NCBI GenBank assembly: GCA_907163375.1
Contig: CAJQUW010005587.1
Span: forward strand, 124,001 to 188,000
Length of the DNA stretch: 64,000 bases
Direction: 5' to 3'
Source of the DNA: Prostheceraeus crozeri
Taxonomy: Eukaryota > Platyhelminthes > Polycladida > Euryleptidae
Within the stretch, counting starts at the first letter, position 1. Each line of letters starts with the position of its first letter. Under the pieces are notes generated by a model. That model was not told where the DNA came from. It ran no database searches and saw only the letters and a program-made list of their open reading frames with translations. This document shows, piece by piece, positions 48,115-61,221 of this stretch. Made by a program: the position numbers and the translations under genes.

Positions 48115-48632
48115 AATAGACAGGTCGTCTCTTCTTCTGTTTGACTAGAAAGGAAGCATTAGAACATGTAACGTTAATTAAATGGCACAATCTGCTGACG
48201 AAATACCATAGAAATCGAAGAATGAGCAACCAGTTCAACATTAAACACGCCAAATTGTGCGAAGTTTCAGTGACTGTTATCAACCGGATCACACATCAAA
48301 GAGACACAGACGATGTCAAGGTCTACAGAGAAGTTTGTGAACATTTCTTCGTGCGCCTGTTAACTTTTTTAATAATGATCGGAGGGACCAACCTTATCGA
48401 GAAAACTTTTGCGCAATGATCTGAATTCTTCGAATCTGAAGGAATCGTAGTGATCGGAGCATTTTGAAGGAATTCATAGCAATCCGCAATGGACGCATGA
48501 CTATTTTTCCTATCTCTGTAGGGCATTGAAAATTCCTTTTTGTCCGCTTAGTAAGATTCTGCATTCGCCATCGTTTTGAATCAGTCTACATTTCTAGCAA
48601 AGTGACACGCTCAAGCATTCTAATTCTTTGAG
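48115..48632 (-). repeat. Dispersed repeat family, copy 2
   Basis: Reverse-complement match to 19,737-20,222, sharing tttgactagaaaggaag, ttcaacattaaacacgccaa, aataatgatcgg and tctgaattcttcgaatctgaagg. Its plus-strand frame 48,141-48,416 aligns with the minus-strand frame of copy 1. It ends at about 48,115, where copy 1 continues further. Confidence 0.85.
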
Positions 48633-51600
48633 TCCAATTTATATTGATTTGATTAATCGGCTCTTGGGATCATTGAAAAATAAGCGGCTGCAGCAATTAC
48701 GTATAAGGGGAAGGGGTTTTATATGACCTTATGATGAGGAGGTTTACAAGAACATCAATTCCTGAAAATAGTTTCAAAAAAATTCTTCAAGATGCAAGGA
48801 CTGAAGAGAACGATGAGTAGTTGTTGCAACGTGAAGGAGACATAATTATCTCCGTCCCTTGATTGGATGACAGATCCTCGTTCAGCGAATGCTCCACCAA
48901 TACTGATTTCTCTGAAGGAATCTGCATGCTGCTCGGTGCTGCTGTACTCCAGTACGGAGACTGTTCTTGGTTTGACCAATGGAAACTTTCTCACAGTCTC
49001 CGCACCCGATCTCGTACACTGCTCTGCGGGTACAATCGGGCTCCACGCGAAAAAGATCAACTGACAGAATGCGATGTGCTGACGAAGCAGACGAAGTGGC
49101 GCCATCAGGTATTTGCTGAAGCTAACCAAACGCAAAAGAGAGGAATGACAGCGATTAATAGGTGGAATTTATTTTTACCATCGATATATAAAACTATGCT
49201 TCTGTTTTGGCCTGACGTTGTGTACCTGAGAAGGCATGAAAATTCCCCTTGTAAATCTTAGGTATTTTTCAAATCATATTGGATTCGAAGAACTTGTTTT
49301 CTTGAAGTCAACTAGTGTAGCAAGATGTGCTATACATGCATGTGATGATAAAGAATCTGCAAAGAAAGTAAGACTAGAATTGGCATATATTTCATGATTG
49401 AATTTCAGTTAGGCCTGAAATGTCATCGACCTGTGACCCCCGAAGAGGGTTACTATTCCAGTTTGGTTGGCTAACACTGTTTCATGCTATCAACACATGT
49501 AAACAATAGAAAGAATGGCACAGAAACATGATAATTATGGCACCATAGTATCTATATATATGCGTGTACTCGTACATACACATCATCTGTACAGTAGCAT
49601 ATGAGCAAGACAGGCAAGATCTCAAATTCTATCAGCCTTGTAGTAGCAAACTGTAGGCCTCTAGTGTTCTATATGTGCAGTTGTATTATTTTGAGTATCG
49701 TATGGCATCATATTGGCATCGTGCTTCCAAAAAGTAGCAACATCTTGGCATTATCATGCTCATAGTTTATAGTACTGTATATTGAGCATTATTGATTGTA
49801 CACGCGGTACAAGTGGGTCAATTCAACACTGAATCTAGGGTCATTTGTCGTCCTCATATATGAAACCACTGGTGCGCCCATACGGAGCAGAAAAAAAGAG
49901 TTTTATATTGATAGAAAACTCGGAGCTAAGTGCGATGTGATGACTTTAACGTTCCATTTCATCTGAATGACTTGCAATCCTGTCCCGTATTTCGAAAAAA
50001 GACCGTAAAATTGTCTCAATATAATTACACATTATTGCTTGCACGTAGTTTGTATGTGACCTTCAAAAAGTAGTTTTGCACTTAGAAAGTGCATTATTTT
50101 GTCCACCACATCGAATGAGTTTTAATCATCAGAATTCGAGTACACATAGAATATCTCTCTCCGGTGTGATCAGGACGTCCCGAGACTGACCTCGAGCTCC
50201 TTAACCGACTTCAACCCCGCATACCCCGTGTACAACCACCATCACACCAAGAGCGACGTAACACGGCTTTTCTAATGCTTCTCTAATGCCTGAGTTCGTG
50301 GAGCCATTCAGAACAACGTGAGCCACCGACAACTTCCACCAGCTGTGCCCCGAACTGTGCACCACCCCAACAGCTAAATCCCCAGAACACTGTCTCAATA
50401 GAACGCTTTGCCATCAAATTCTCTCACTTGTGGTCCACACTCACTTGTGGACTCCAAGGCTCTCTCTCACTTGCCTGAAGCAGTAATCCTCCAGAGTCCC
50501 CATATTATGACTCTTTATTTTACTGTTCCTCTTTTCTCTGTGTACAATTGTTTTTTCTCCCTTGTATCTGCGGCAGGCCGGGTTGCATCTGGTCTCTGGT
50601 GAGCAACCCGATTGCTAGATATGACTGCCTTTTAGTCATAAAATGACAAAAAAATTAATTCTGACCTTAATGGGTTAATTAGTTTTAGATGATTGATTGA
50701 TGGTATGTGCCAATTGTTCCGTTAATCACATTATCCAGACTGGTTGTCGCGATGGCATGAGCATGGAATCATTTCTTGATTCGTTTCATTGAAATTCTGA
50801 TTGATACAAAAAAGCTCGAACTAGTCATAAAAGCCTACTTACTAAAGGCGCTCAAAACTTGCCATGTCAAAAGCATTGGGACTTCAGGTTTACTTCGACA
50901 CAGTTCAAGGAATAATTTGTTGGTGCATGGAATCGCTACTACATACATGCATGTACAGCTACATGTGCACCTGCATTCGAAAAATGCAAAATTGCAGACT
51001 TAATGATTCTGATAATTGACTACTGCTTCTACTCGGCCGCAAATGGTATTTAACGGAAATCAGTGATCAGTCTAGATGCTACTATTTCTCTATGTCCATG
51101 ATTTTGGGCAATTTGCATTATTGCATTGTCGTAATGACGCTAATTATCAAAGCTTTCAAGAGTTAATCTAGTAAGCTTATAGTAGAATTATTTATTATTG
51201 TTTATTGAACTCCACATCAGTGCTCTTCAATATCATGCAATCAAAAGAATTTTATCCATTAAGCTGTTTCGTTACAGTTGTATAAATTCAATTAAAACAA
51301 TGTATTCATTTCCCAAACATTTGTTTAAAGTCGTTCCATAGATGCTTTCAGTTTAACTAAAGGCAGGTTGGTGATTATTTTGAAGGAGAATTCCTTCGCC
51401 CATAATATGTTAATTGTCATTGCGGTTATCAACGTCAATGTATGTGGCAATGAAAGGGGCTCCGCGTGAAAACTACTTCTGCAACAAACATGCTAATCAA
51501 ATAATTTAAAATCTACGTGAGAAGCAGACATGTCGATTATTCCAGTCAAACAAGTGGTCGATTTCGTCTGCAAGAACGTTCAGCAATCACCCTTTCAAAA

Positions 51601-52279
51601 TACTGTCAATAATATCATGTTGATCAGACATTAAAGTAAATATCTTTAAAGAAAAACTGCTGACGAGAAGCACATGAAATATTTCAAAACCTTAGCTCAC
51701 ATGATGTGAACAAGATTTTATAGTATTGCACATGTGTAACAATGTAAAAAACAATGTTTGCTCGTCGTTGTCTCTTTCCAATGTAAATACTTTGAAAGTT
51801 CACTGCACTCATGCAAAAAGTGGAAATACGAAATAACTTTTTACAAAAGGCATGGCCAAAGTGCATGGGCTCGGACAGTGTCTCTAAACCTTTACTTACC
51901 GCAGACTAAGCGCTCACCCAAGTGAACTGTGTGGACTAAGACTTATTTAAATAAATACGGATCCATAATGCGTAACGGCGTCTATTTAATCGCACTGAAA
52001 TACAATTTAGTATTTTTGTCTCAAATTCAGTTTCTATAGATGATGTCCCGCATTGATTTAAAATTGTTGGCCATACCCAAAGTAGATAATAATTTCAATG
52101 AAACTCACGGCCTAATGGGCATAGAGAAAACACACAGAGTATCGGAACGCTTCGAGTATTCTTCTTCACCCCAGAATGACTCAAAATCAGCTCAAGCAGG
52201 TTATGTACATACAGTAGGTCGTTATCACAAGCATGTGTCCACTCACTCGCGGATCCAAGGAACATCACCTTTCCTTGAG
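48633..52279. other. Nothing recognised
   Basis: The frame at 48,755-49,135 (minus) and its plus-strand partner 48,863-49,261 are open in a GC-richer patch, but neither shows a known domain. At 50,160-50,600 a moderately GC-rich, CT-rich block holds only short frames. No RNA gene or repeat boundary is supported. Confidence 0.45.
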
Positions 52280-52801
52280 TTTTTTCCTTGAATCCAACTA
52301 TTTCATTCCGATGTCAGATAATGTCCTCACGATTTTAGACGACGATTTGACAAACATACTGATATTGCCGCAAATTTGCAAAAACTTCTCCCCAACAAAA
52401 TCGAGAATGCTGAATTAGTTGACGTTAAGGAGGCGTATAATAAATACAGCAGATTTCTTATTGGTGATTTCGAAGAATTTTCTTCTGAATTCATGATTTG
52501 GAAAAGCCATTGTAGAAACTTAAAAGGAAACAGCGCTATTGCGGCATTGAACTCGTGTAACAGTAGTATACTCCCAAACATATTTAGACTTATAAAAATA
52601 CTTGCAACTTTGCCTGTATCAACTTGCGAGGCTGAAAGATTGTTCAGTAAGGTGGAACGGACATTGACGAACATTCGAAGTTCTATGCATGAGGAACGCT
52701 TGGAAGCTTTGTTACAGGGTAACAGAGACAGTTTGCCAGACACAAACAAAATAATTGATGTTTTTGCTATATCATCACGAAAGAAGAATTTTGTGCTGTA
52801 A
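52280..52801 (+). pseudogene. hAT transposase C-terminal region
   Basis: The last frame (52,376-52,801) contains the hAT dimerisation domain: IFRLIKILATLPVSTCEAER followed by LFSKVERTLTNIRSSMHEER and a terminal SSRKKNFVL before the stop. This matches the hAT C-terminal pattern (lkiLat.PvSta.aERsFS...ri.t..Rs.m.eeRL). Upstream, RFDKHTDIAANLQKLLPNKI is in the same frame, while NYFIPMSDNVLTILDD (like the FIP.LD..l..L segment of hAT proteins) is in another, so there is a frameshift at about 52,340. The catalytic D,D,E core and BED finger are absent. In the family, the domain pairs transposase subunits. This is a 5'-truncated relic. Confidence 0.85.
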
Positions 52802-54188
52802 ATCCTTATCCTGCTTTATCATCAGTGATTTGACAGTGTGACCGATGATGACCAATCGATTTACGCGGGTATTCGTTGTCATCTTAAAGCAAGACAAAAA
52901 AGGCAATTTTTATACTTTCTGTACAGTTTTGTACTTTTCACTGCCTTCGAATAAGCAATCAAGGTTCCAACGGTAAAGTAGTGTCTTATAATTAAAATAA
53001 AATCTGATCTGGTAAGTAGCTTCCACTCATGTTTTTTTTTATTTTTAATTGTAATCATTTAGTTTTTCAAGTGTGTTGAATAAACTGTCGATTAATTAGT
53101 AAGCTTACGTATGCTTCATTTCTCAACTGATATTATTATAATAATTTTGTACAATGTACAATGTACAATACAATAAATACAGAATGATTTCCATTAGAAT
53201 GTGCGACCTATCCCTAGAAAAATTGGCTGAGTTACTCATCATATGACATTGAATTCCTAAAGGAAACTGATGCCCACTGATATGCATGTAAAATGAAGGT
53301 GTTCAAGAATTCGTGACCTCATTGTCCTACAAGAATGTCCAATGTACGCTGCTTGGAAAGATGAAACAGTGCATGTAATGTTGTAAACAGCGTGCTTGGT
53401 GAAACATTGATTTTTGAAATCTGCTGTACCCTTGCGGTTTGTAGACGACGCGAAAGATCCCGCATGTCCTGGTGAAAAAACGATCGCTGGTCAGATGTTA
53501 GTAGTATGCACTTATGTAAAAAGAAGAAATACAAAATATTTTTTTACTTAGGAATCAAAGCGGAATGAAAGTTTGAATTCTTTTTTAGTGTTTACATACC
53601 ATCAACAAACATCAAAGCAACATAGGGGAGAAAGAAACATTTGTGCAACACCAAAGCAATATAACGGACACGCACATTTAAAAAAATATTAGTGCGCATT
53701 TAAAAAAAAAATTTCTGTTTGACGCCCCCGCCCCGTAACTTTCAGGAAGACTGGAAGTACGTGTATGCCTATTTTATTGATATTGGGTGACAGTCTACAA
53801 ATTAAAAGTAAAATTAGGAAGAGAACGTCAGTAAGCTCTCGACTATCTCTCTGCAGTATCAAACTTTTGGAAGCGACTTAATCTGTCCCCAACGGAGATA
53901 TCTGACAATTTCCATGTACAAGTATTAATTAGCAGATGCTACCATAGACATTTTTGCACCCATATCTATAGCTTCCGAAGTTCACACGAGCTTACAATCT
54001 TCACATCGTCCACTGTTTTGAGTTTTTGTGATAACTTCCAATGAAGTGCCTCAATCTTCAATATATGTACACTACTTTCTAGATGAGTCTGCGAATTACA
54101 TCAATGACAGTCATCGACTAGTCTATTTTGTTTTTTAGCCATATAGCAATTTTCAGCACATAACCAGCTTTTCATCGTGTATTGCAAT
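52802..54188. other. Nothing recognised
   Basis: AT-rich; short tgtaca words at 53,151-53,172. The beginning may include the 3' end of the hAT relic, but no terminal inverted repeat is identifiable. Confidence 0.45.
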
Positions 54189-55822
54189 TAGTGATGAAAA
54201 TTTTCCGGAAAATTTTGAATCAAAATTTTCCGTGGAAAATTATGGAAAAAATTGGAAATTTTGGAAAAGTTTCGATTTCTTTTGATAGGCCCTAAGTTTG
54301 AGCGCTTCAACTGCCGAGGCAGCTGCGTACCAATAATTGGGCCTAAAACCCTTGATTTCATCATTATTTCGATTAAAGCGATCGTAGCAATACGATTTCC
54401 GTCCGCGGATTTTTTAACATTCCTTTGCCACCGCAGTGGCGTATTATAAATTATTAGCATTTTTAATTATCACACAGACACCGTTTGGGATAACGTGAAT
54501 CTTGCTTTACAATAGGGGTATAATTTCATGCAATCTGAAAGACCTGGAGCAAAAATAATGTACTTCATTTTGGAGTTTGCTATTTGTTAGCTTGAAAGTT
54601 CAGCTTCATTATGCAGCGTTGATCATAGTGATGCAAATTCTCCATGTGTTGATGAACAAGTGATGAAGTAAAAGCACACAGCACAGAATTAAATATTTTG
54701 TTTATCTGCTTCGGTTTGCTAGAAGTGTGATTAATACGAAATGGACGGCACATTGAGGAACTATTAGGTGGGCAAAAAGGAATTCCTAATACCTTACAGA
54801 GATAGGAAAAAAAGTCGTGCGTCGCTTCCGGATTAATGTGAGTTCCAGCGAAGTGCTTCGATTGCCAAAATTCCTTTAGATTCGAAGAATTCAGATCATT
54901 GCGTACAAGTTTTCTCCATAATGTTGACCCTTCCGATCATTATTAAAGAAAGTAGCAGGCGTACGAAAATTAGTTCACTTGATGATCCTCTCCTCGGCAT
55001 TGCTCACTGTATAGTGCATACATTGAATCGAAGCCAGGCATCGATGTGTGTTTTGGTGTGTGCGAAGTGATAGCACAGCACGCACGCATCTCTCACTGGC
55101 TCTGGTGTCCTTTGCTGACAGCCTTTTGTTTGCCATTTCCAATAGCAAGCGATACACGAATTATCCATTCGAGAAGGAGCAAGTTGTGTGATGTGATGTG
55201 CCATTTCGATATTAAGGTTACTTACATCTTCCTTTCTAGGAAACCGAAGCGCGCGCAGATGAATCTAATTCTGTGGCACACAGTCTACGCAGCATTCATG
55301 AGCGGCCAAATTGGAAGATATAAAGACTGTAAACTCGTGAGATATTTGGAAACTAAGGATATCTGTGATGAGTAATGATAGCTTCAAACTTCAGGCGCAT
55401 TGTCCGATATCTTCGTTGAGGATACACCCTCCATTTCTAGTTCAGATGGTTCAGATAGTTCCAAATCAATTTCAGATCTGCCCAAATGAATTTCAGATGT
55501 GATCATCTGATGAGTTGCATGTCTCCAGTTGAATTAAAATCTTTTCAAAGTTGAGCTTGTGACAGATCTAAAATTCAGCTAGAGAAATCTGAAATCCATC
55601 TTCTGTCTGAAATTCATTTGGAAACATCTGAAATGGACATGGCAAAGGTGAAGTTTGGTACCAATGGTTAACATACAGGGATGATAGAGAAGTTTTCGAA
55701 CTTTAAATATTACATAGTCCTTTCAAACGACTATAATTAGTCTCCAAAACAAAGAAAAAAAACGTCAATCACCGAAAAATAAATTTCAAAATTTTCTGGA
55801 AAATTTTCCATTTGCATCACTA
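54189..55822. mobile_element. hAT-like non-autonomous element, 1.6 kb
   Basis: It begins tagtgatg and ends catcacta. The following 25-30 bases are also inverted, with one extra short segment on the right (aaaattttccggaaaatttt against the right-hand aaaattttctggaaaatttt). TAGTGATG is a hAT-like terminus. Flanks on both sides contain ttgcaat, but an exact 8-bp duplication is not clear. Near the right end (55,440-55,640) ATCTGAAA words recur in both orientations, including a perfect 16-bp inverted pair, as in subterminal binding sites. It holds a copy of the dispersed repeat and no transposase. Confidence 0.6.
54715..55275 (+). repeat. Dispersed repeat family, copy 3
   Basis: Matches copy 1 around gctagaagtg, ggcacattgaggaact, acagagataggaaaaa, cgtgcgtcgctt, gattcgaagaattcagatca and cgatcattattaaa, then diverges at about 54,990. 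It resumes at cttcctttctag and tctaattctgtgg near 55,230-55,275, so it carries roughly 240 bp of unrelated or highly diverged sequence in the middle. Confidence 0.75.
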
Positions 55823-57567
55823 AAATTTGCAATCATAAAGAATAACCAGATTTTTAAATCTATCAAAATTGGTAGGTGCAAATTTTGAATTGTTAATTGT
55901 ACTACGGATGTTAGCGAGTTCGGTCATATGAATACTGTCATTAGAAAGTTCACACACTAAGTATGTTGTACCGTGACTTTCATGTGATTCGAAACATATA
56001 GTAAGTATTTATTTAATAGGTAGGGTGTCGACTCAGAGAAGCATCTGTATACAGTGAAAATTTTTACATGAAAAGATTCAGTTTTTTTGCGGAGATTGCG
56101 TTCCTGAGGTCCAAAAAATTATTTTAACATTTTTTAAAAGGCTTAAATTTTGCAAATAATGCATACTGTTGAGATGAACATGATATATAAGTAGTATGAG
56201 ACATGTTGGATATCAAAAGGAATGAATATCAAGGGAATTTTATGAGCCGCATTATGATGGAAGTCTTCATGAAAATGTTGAGATCTTATTGTGCTTTCTT
56301 GGCTGAAATTTCAAGTTTTCAATTCAATCTTCACCGGCGTGATTTTATGATTCACTAAATTCATGTTCCATTTCTTGAATCTGAATAGTGATGTAGACCT
56401 ATTTACATCTTTCAAAGTTGATTGAAATTATTGTCTTTCATTATGTGACTTTGCTCTGCCAGTGACAGGTTGTCTGTGATCTGATCACGCTTAAGAAAAT
56501 ACTCTTATTAAGAGCGTTGAACATGAAAGTAATGCAAGCATATCGAATTGCTAATTTAACAAACATTAGCTCTCCAAGGCTGTCATGACACGGACGATCT
56601 ATAAAATACTATCATTCCTTCTGCTTTACTATCATTATCAGTCAATTTCGCTGCAATTTCTTTAAAACTGCATAAATTCGCTTATCTCACATTTTCACAT
56701 TTGGCAACAATCTTCAAATTTGTTCACCTTGAGTTCATTTAATAAAATCGAAGGTGTATATACATTGTGGATTTAACAAATGCTGAGATACCACTCTACC
56801 TAATATACTTGCGCTATGATTTGAAACACGTTAGAAGCCAAGGAAGAGGATTCGATGGATTTCAAAAACCGGCATGAACAGCGGCTATCAGAGAAGCTGT
56901 AATGAAACGCATTTTCTCTGTAGACTCCTCGTGATTGTGATTTGTGACATGTAGGAGCTACAATTCCCAGCATCAGATGTAAGTGTAAAAGAGGGCTGTT
57001 ATCGCAGATTGCAATGCAACTGTATTTGGACGTCCATCATTGATGACATAAAGTGGATAATTGATTTTGTCGAACGACTTACCTGTCAATTACTGTGATT
57101 TATTGTTTACTCATGTGTCAAGTTATGACATGAACGATTCCATTTTTGACAGACTGATCAATGAGTGATATTGCATTTTAAAGTAGTTCGTCATCTGGGA
57201 ACCAGCACTGACGCCGACTGATCTATTTTAGTGCTTCAATTCTTCAGATCTACATGTTTTGTCTAGATCCTGTCCCACAAGACCTGAATGTAATGTAATA
57301 CAATATGTAATTAATTTATTTAAATGAATAATTACAATGCAGCCTGCCTTCCAACGCACAAAGTTAAAAGATTTTGCCTGTTCCCCTTTGAAATATAAGA
57401 ACAAAAAACTGCGTCAGATTGCCATTGTGAGCTTAGTCCCAAGATGGGTGAATTATAAATCACAGATGAAATTTACTTTGTAGATGGAAAGCCACCGCAC
57501 TTGTAGGAATGACGGAGCAAAACTTTTTTCCGGTGTCAAGTATATCTGGGAAATAATGACCATGGTC
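55823..57567. other. Nothing recognised
   Basis: AT-rich DNA without supported gene, RNA or repeat. Confidence 0.5.
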
Positions 57568-57754
57568 GGGGCACCATGAACCATTCCTCAGCTTTTTTCT
57601 ATACGATATCTGGGTATTTTCAAAACATAGTTCAATTCAGTGGAGCTAATGGTAGTATGGAGGACCAACGTTATCAAAACCGGTGACTTTAAATTCTTCA
57701 GCATCAATGAAATTCAGTCAGGGCAAAAAACTGAAAAATGGTTCATGGCACCCC
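57568..57754. mobile_element. 187-bp MITE-like element
   Basis: Ends are inverted for about 32 bp: ggggcaccatgaaccattcc on the left, and ggggtgccatgaaccatttt read from the right, then tcag and t-rich. Read from the right, the outermost bases are cagtgggg, a hAT-like start, but the left end is less clear and no target duplication is evident. Non-coding. Confidence 0.6.
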
Positions 57755-57929
57755 ACTGTCTTTTAAATACCTGCACGTGCATTTGCCACTATTGCAAAAA
57801 ATGTCAAAAATAGCTAAGATAATGAATGATAAAAGCATAGCAATAACTAATAAAATAAATAGTAAAAATATAAAAATAATACAATAATATAATAATGTTG
57901 AAAAAATGTAAATAAATAGTATTTCCATG

Positions 57930-59215
57930 CTTGGATTTCAAATACTCAATCCATGGTATAATTCATGATGATGCTGATATGATTCCGAGACATGTATAAG
58001 TACTTAGGAATGTGGATATCAAAAAATAATAAATGCCATTTGGAACAATTGACAGCTAAAGGTAAACAAGCTGCATATTTAACAGCTAAACAGCTTAGGG
58101 AATTTGGCCAAGTTAGTGAAGATATTCTAAAAAATACTTCTGAAATGCTGACGCTATCGAATATAAAATACAGTGCAGAATTTTGTTTCTTTAATAATTT
58201 AAAAAGTTTAGGTCAACTGTAATTTCAATTTTATAAAAGGTATCATCATTTAAAGCGGAATACTCCAAATTATTGTCTCATAGGTGAATTTGGAATACAT
58301 CCAATGAGTTTTCATTTTTATAAATCAGCAATATATTATTGGATAAGAATCATTACAAGTGGTGAAAGAAGCATCATAAAGGAAGCATACAAGGCTATTT
58401 ATTCAAATATTATTTCAAACGGACACGATAGTAGATACACGTGGTGCTGGCGAATAAAGCAGTTGCTTCTAAAACGTAGCCTAGCTGAATTATGGGATAC
58501 ACAGTTCATTGTTGATAAACAATTATATTAAAAAAGATTGCAAAATGTCGATTGGCTGATTATCATAGGTAACAGTGGATATCCTCAGCAAAAAACAGCC
58601 ATTATGGTCTAAATTATTTGGAGTTATGCCTGTTTGAGGTTACTATTAAGTCATATCTAAATGTTGATATCGATTATAACTATATCAATATCATCCTGAA
58701 GTTTAGAGCATTAAACCAAAACTTAGAAGTTGTCAACGGTATTTATGGAAATCGTTTGAGGTATGAAGAACGTACGATGTGAGCTATGCAGTGATTCATT
58801 TGAAAATTTGCATCATTTCATGATTGAATGCTCAATATATCCGAAATTACGACAGGAACTAGCACCGATATTATGCCACAGCAAAAGTACAACTGAGTTC
58901 TACAAGTTGATGAACACGCATATTCCAAATAATCTTAAAAGTATTGCTAAATTCCTTCAAAAAGCTAAAGAGTTGCGACAGTCTACTACAGAGAACACAA
59001 ACTGAATGACATTTAGAAGCAAAGTTTTCTCCTCTCCTTCCTGAATACAATTTTTTTGTTGTTGAAGTGGACCGCACGCTTGAAATGTACTTTTTGATGT
59101 TTGAGCTTTAATAGTTGTGTTTGAAACACGAATGTTTTTGTTCACATGCATGTTCTCCATCTTTTTCCATGTTTTCCAAAGTATTTGGAAATAAACATTT
59201 ATTGACTTATTGATA
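57930..59215 (+). pseudogene. LINE 3' end: post-RT region with C-terminal zinc knuckle
   Basis: Segments in order: YKYLGMWISKNNKCHLEQL, then IGEFGIHPMSFHFYKSAIYY followed by WIRI. An ILKFRALNQNLEVVNGIYG stretch and CELCSDSFENLHHFMIEC complete it. The pattern YKYLG..., GE.G..P......YW.RI, KFR..N..L....G and C..C....E..HF...C is that of non-LTR elements of the jockey/CR1-like groups downstream of RT. The main frame (from 57,992) has in-frame stops at 58,220 and 58,529; the KFR segment (about 58,610-58,760) is in another frame before the first returns, so two frameshifts are present. An AATAAA near 59,190 and a ttattga-rich end near 59,215 probably mark the 3' end. 5'-truncated relic. Confidence 0.8.
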
Positions 59216-60108
59216 TGCAATGCTGTTTACATACTCTAAAGGCTTCCCTGAACTATCACATAAAATGTTCGCAGATAGTGCAGATATCGTTGCTAAAGAA
59301 TCCACCACTTTTTGTGAAAGGCTTGAAGAGTACGTTGAGTCTAGATGTCTCAGAGGCACTTGTCTAGCGGCTTTGCTCTACGAGGTTCACAGCAGTCGTG
59401 TGACAGGTTGGCCGAATTCCCCCATCAATTGATGCGTCAATGAATGGCTGATTGACTAGTTTCTTCATTTTTGGAAATGTTTTTGACTCTGGATCATCAA
59501 CTGTTGATGGCATTCTGAACTGAGATCATCACATATTTGTTGAATTTCCGAGATCAATTAACTAATTGACTCAAATTCCAATTCCAGTTGCCTGTTTCAT
59601 ACGCTTTCGGGAACAGGACGCGACACGCGCATCTCTCTGTCTTTAAGAGTCCATGCAATATTCCCCATCCAAGAAATTTGCAACAAATATGAAAGTCATA
59701 GCTGCAAATTGTCTCATGTCTTCAGTTACTGTGTAGGACTCTTCAGTCAATTATTTATTGATTAATCAATTGATTAATTATACGTCTTTGTTCAGGATTA
59801 AGCATGTCCTTGAGCACATTGTTCAACCGCGTCATGTTTCTGTATAAAGCAGAGATCATAAAATAAGTAACTAAATTGCAATTTAAAGCATTGCTGACAA
59901 ATACAAATTTCAACTAATTAACTTGAAAGAGCAAAATTTGTTGTCAAATTTTGATCATCCGTCCAGTAATTTTCTGATACCCTGTTAATTGTTACACAGC
60001 AGAATTCTGCATGTTCATAGAGAAATGATATCCCTGATCATCATTGTCATGCACGATAAAACAACCCTGCCTGCTTGCCGGTGCACCTGGTTAATATCTT
60101 AGAAAATT
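59216..60108. other. Nothing recognised
   Basis: An open frame at 59,220-59,432 (70 codons) has no recognisable domain. The rest is AT-rich. Confidence 0.45.
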
Positions 60109-60640
60109 GAAGGATTAGGATATGGCTTGCCCTCTTGTCGTCTTAGACGGTTGCAATCAGTTCTGAATGCTGCGGCTCGCTTGGTGAATGGTACCTCTCG
60201 TTATTGTGCAATCACTCACCTGCTCAGAGATCTTAGATGGTTACCAATTGAGAAACGTATTGACTATAGATTGTGCACTCTTGCCTTCTCTTGCTATCAT
60301 CAACTGGCGCCTACTTGCATTGTCTCGGATTTTCAAAAAGTGTCATCAACATCTCGTGGATTTCAACTTCGCTGGTCTGATGAGCGACTTCTTCTGGTTC
60401 CCAGAATTCGTCGACCGACCTTGGGAGGTCGATCTTTTATCGTTGCTGCAGTACGTGCCTGGAATGGTCTTCCTACTCATCTCAGTCAAATTGACAGTCT
60501 TTGTGAGTTCAAGAAACAGGTTAAGAATCACTTTTATGAACTTTCATTCTTTTAGTCTATGCTTTTATTATCATTGTAAAGTGGTCTTGTAACTAAATGC
60601 CACTGAAATATAGTTCTCTTGAAATTGAATGAAGCTTAGA
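60109..60640 (+). pseudogene. CR1/L2-like LINE C-terminal fragment
   Basis: One open frame of about 145 residues: YGLPSCRLRRLQSVLNAAAR, then LRDLRWLPIEKRIDYRLCTL, HQLAPTC, LLVPRIRRPTLGGRSFIVAA, RAWNGLPTHL and FKKQVKNHF to the stop at 60,555. This is the diagnostic C-terminal region of CR1/L2-type reverse transcriptases (RLQ.vqNAAARLV, LhWLPv..RI.fKi, LAP.YL, R....GdRaFs.aAp.lWN.LP, FK..LKt.LF). The stretch after the stop (attgtaaagtggtcttgtaa and atgccactgaaa) resembles the conserved 3' end of that group. The frame has no internal stop. The 5' end is truncated at about 60,110, as is normal for such copies. Confidence 0.9.
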
Positions 60641-61221
60641 AATACTCGTATATCTGATTAAATACAGTCACAATCCAGGAACCTCTCAGGCTCTTATCAC
60701 CGTGCAACGACACTGTTCTAGCGATAGCGGTTAGAGTGAAGGGTTATCAAGGAGAGGAAGTAGAACATAATCAGAATAATGAGGATGTTCTCACAGGACT
60801 TAACCTTACAAAGATGATAACCTTTAATCTGTGACGATTCTCTTGCTTTCCTTGCTTGTGACAAGCCATAAATTAAATGCCAATCACCAATTCAGACATT
60901 TCATTTGTTTACCTCACATTACTAGACGACAGATGACACTTTTGGGAAGCCATTAAAACTATTTTTATCTTTAATTCAACAAAAATGAATCTGATCATCC
61001 CATTGAAATACCCATTGCTTTGTCAACAGCATCAGCTGATAGCTTCTCCATTTTGTCAAGGGAACTCATGGACGAGTTCAACAAAAATGAAATGTCACAA
61101 CTGCAATCATGAATAATTTTCTGTTGCTTGGATTTATGATCGAAATCTCCTGCGTCATCGAAATAAGACAACAGCAACAACACAGTTGCGTCCTGTGTGA
61201 CTTCTTTGCACGTGTGATGCA
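60641..61221. other. Nothing recognised
   Basis: The minus-strand frame 60,995-61,225 (76 codons) is open, but I cannot assign a domain. No repeat or RNA gene is visible. Confidence 0.45.

Noticed and set aside
48755-49261. Opposed open frames of 126 and 132 codons
   Set aside because: In a GC-richer patch but without a recognisable domain, splice pattern or repeat evidence; not enough for a gene call.
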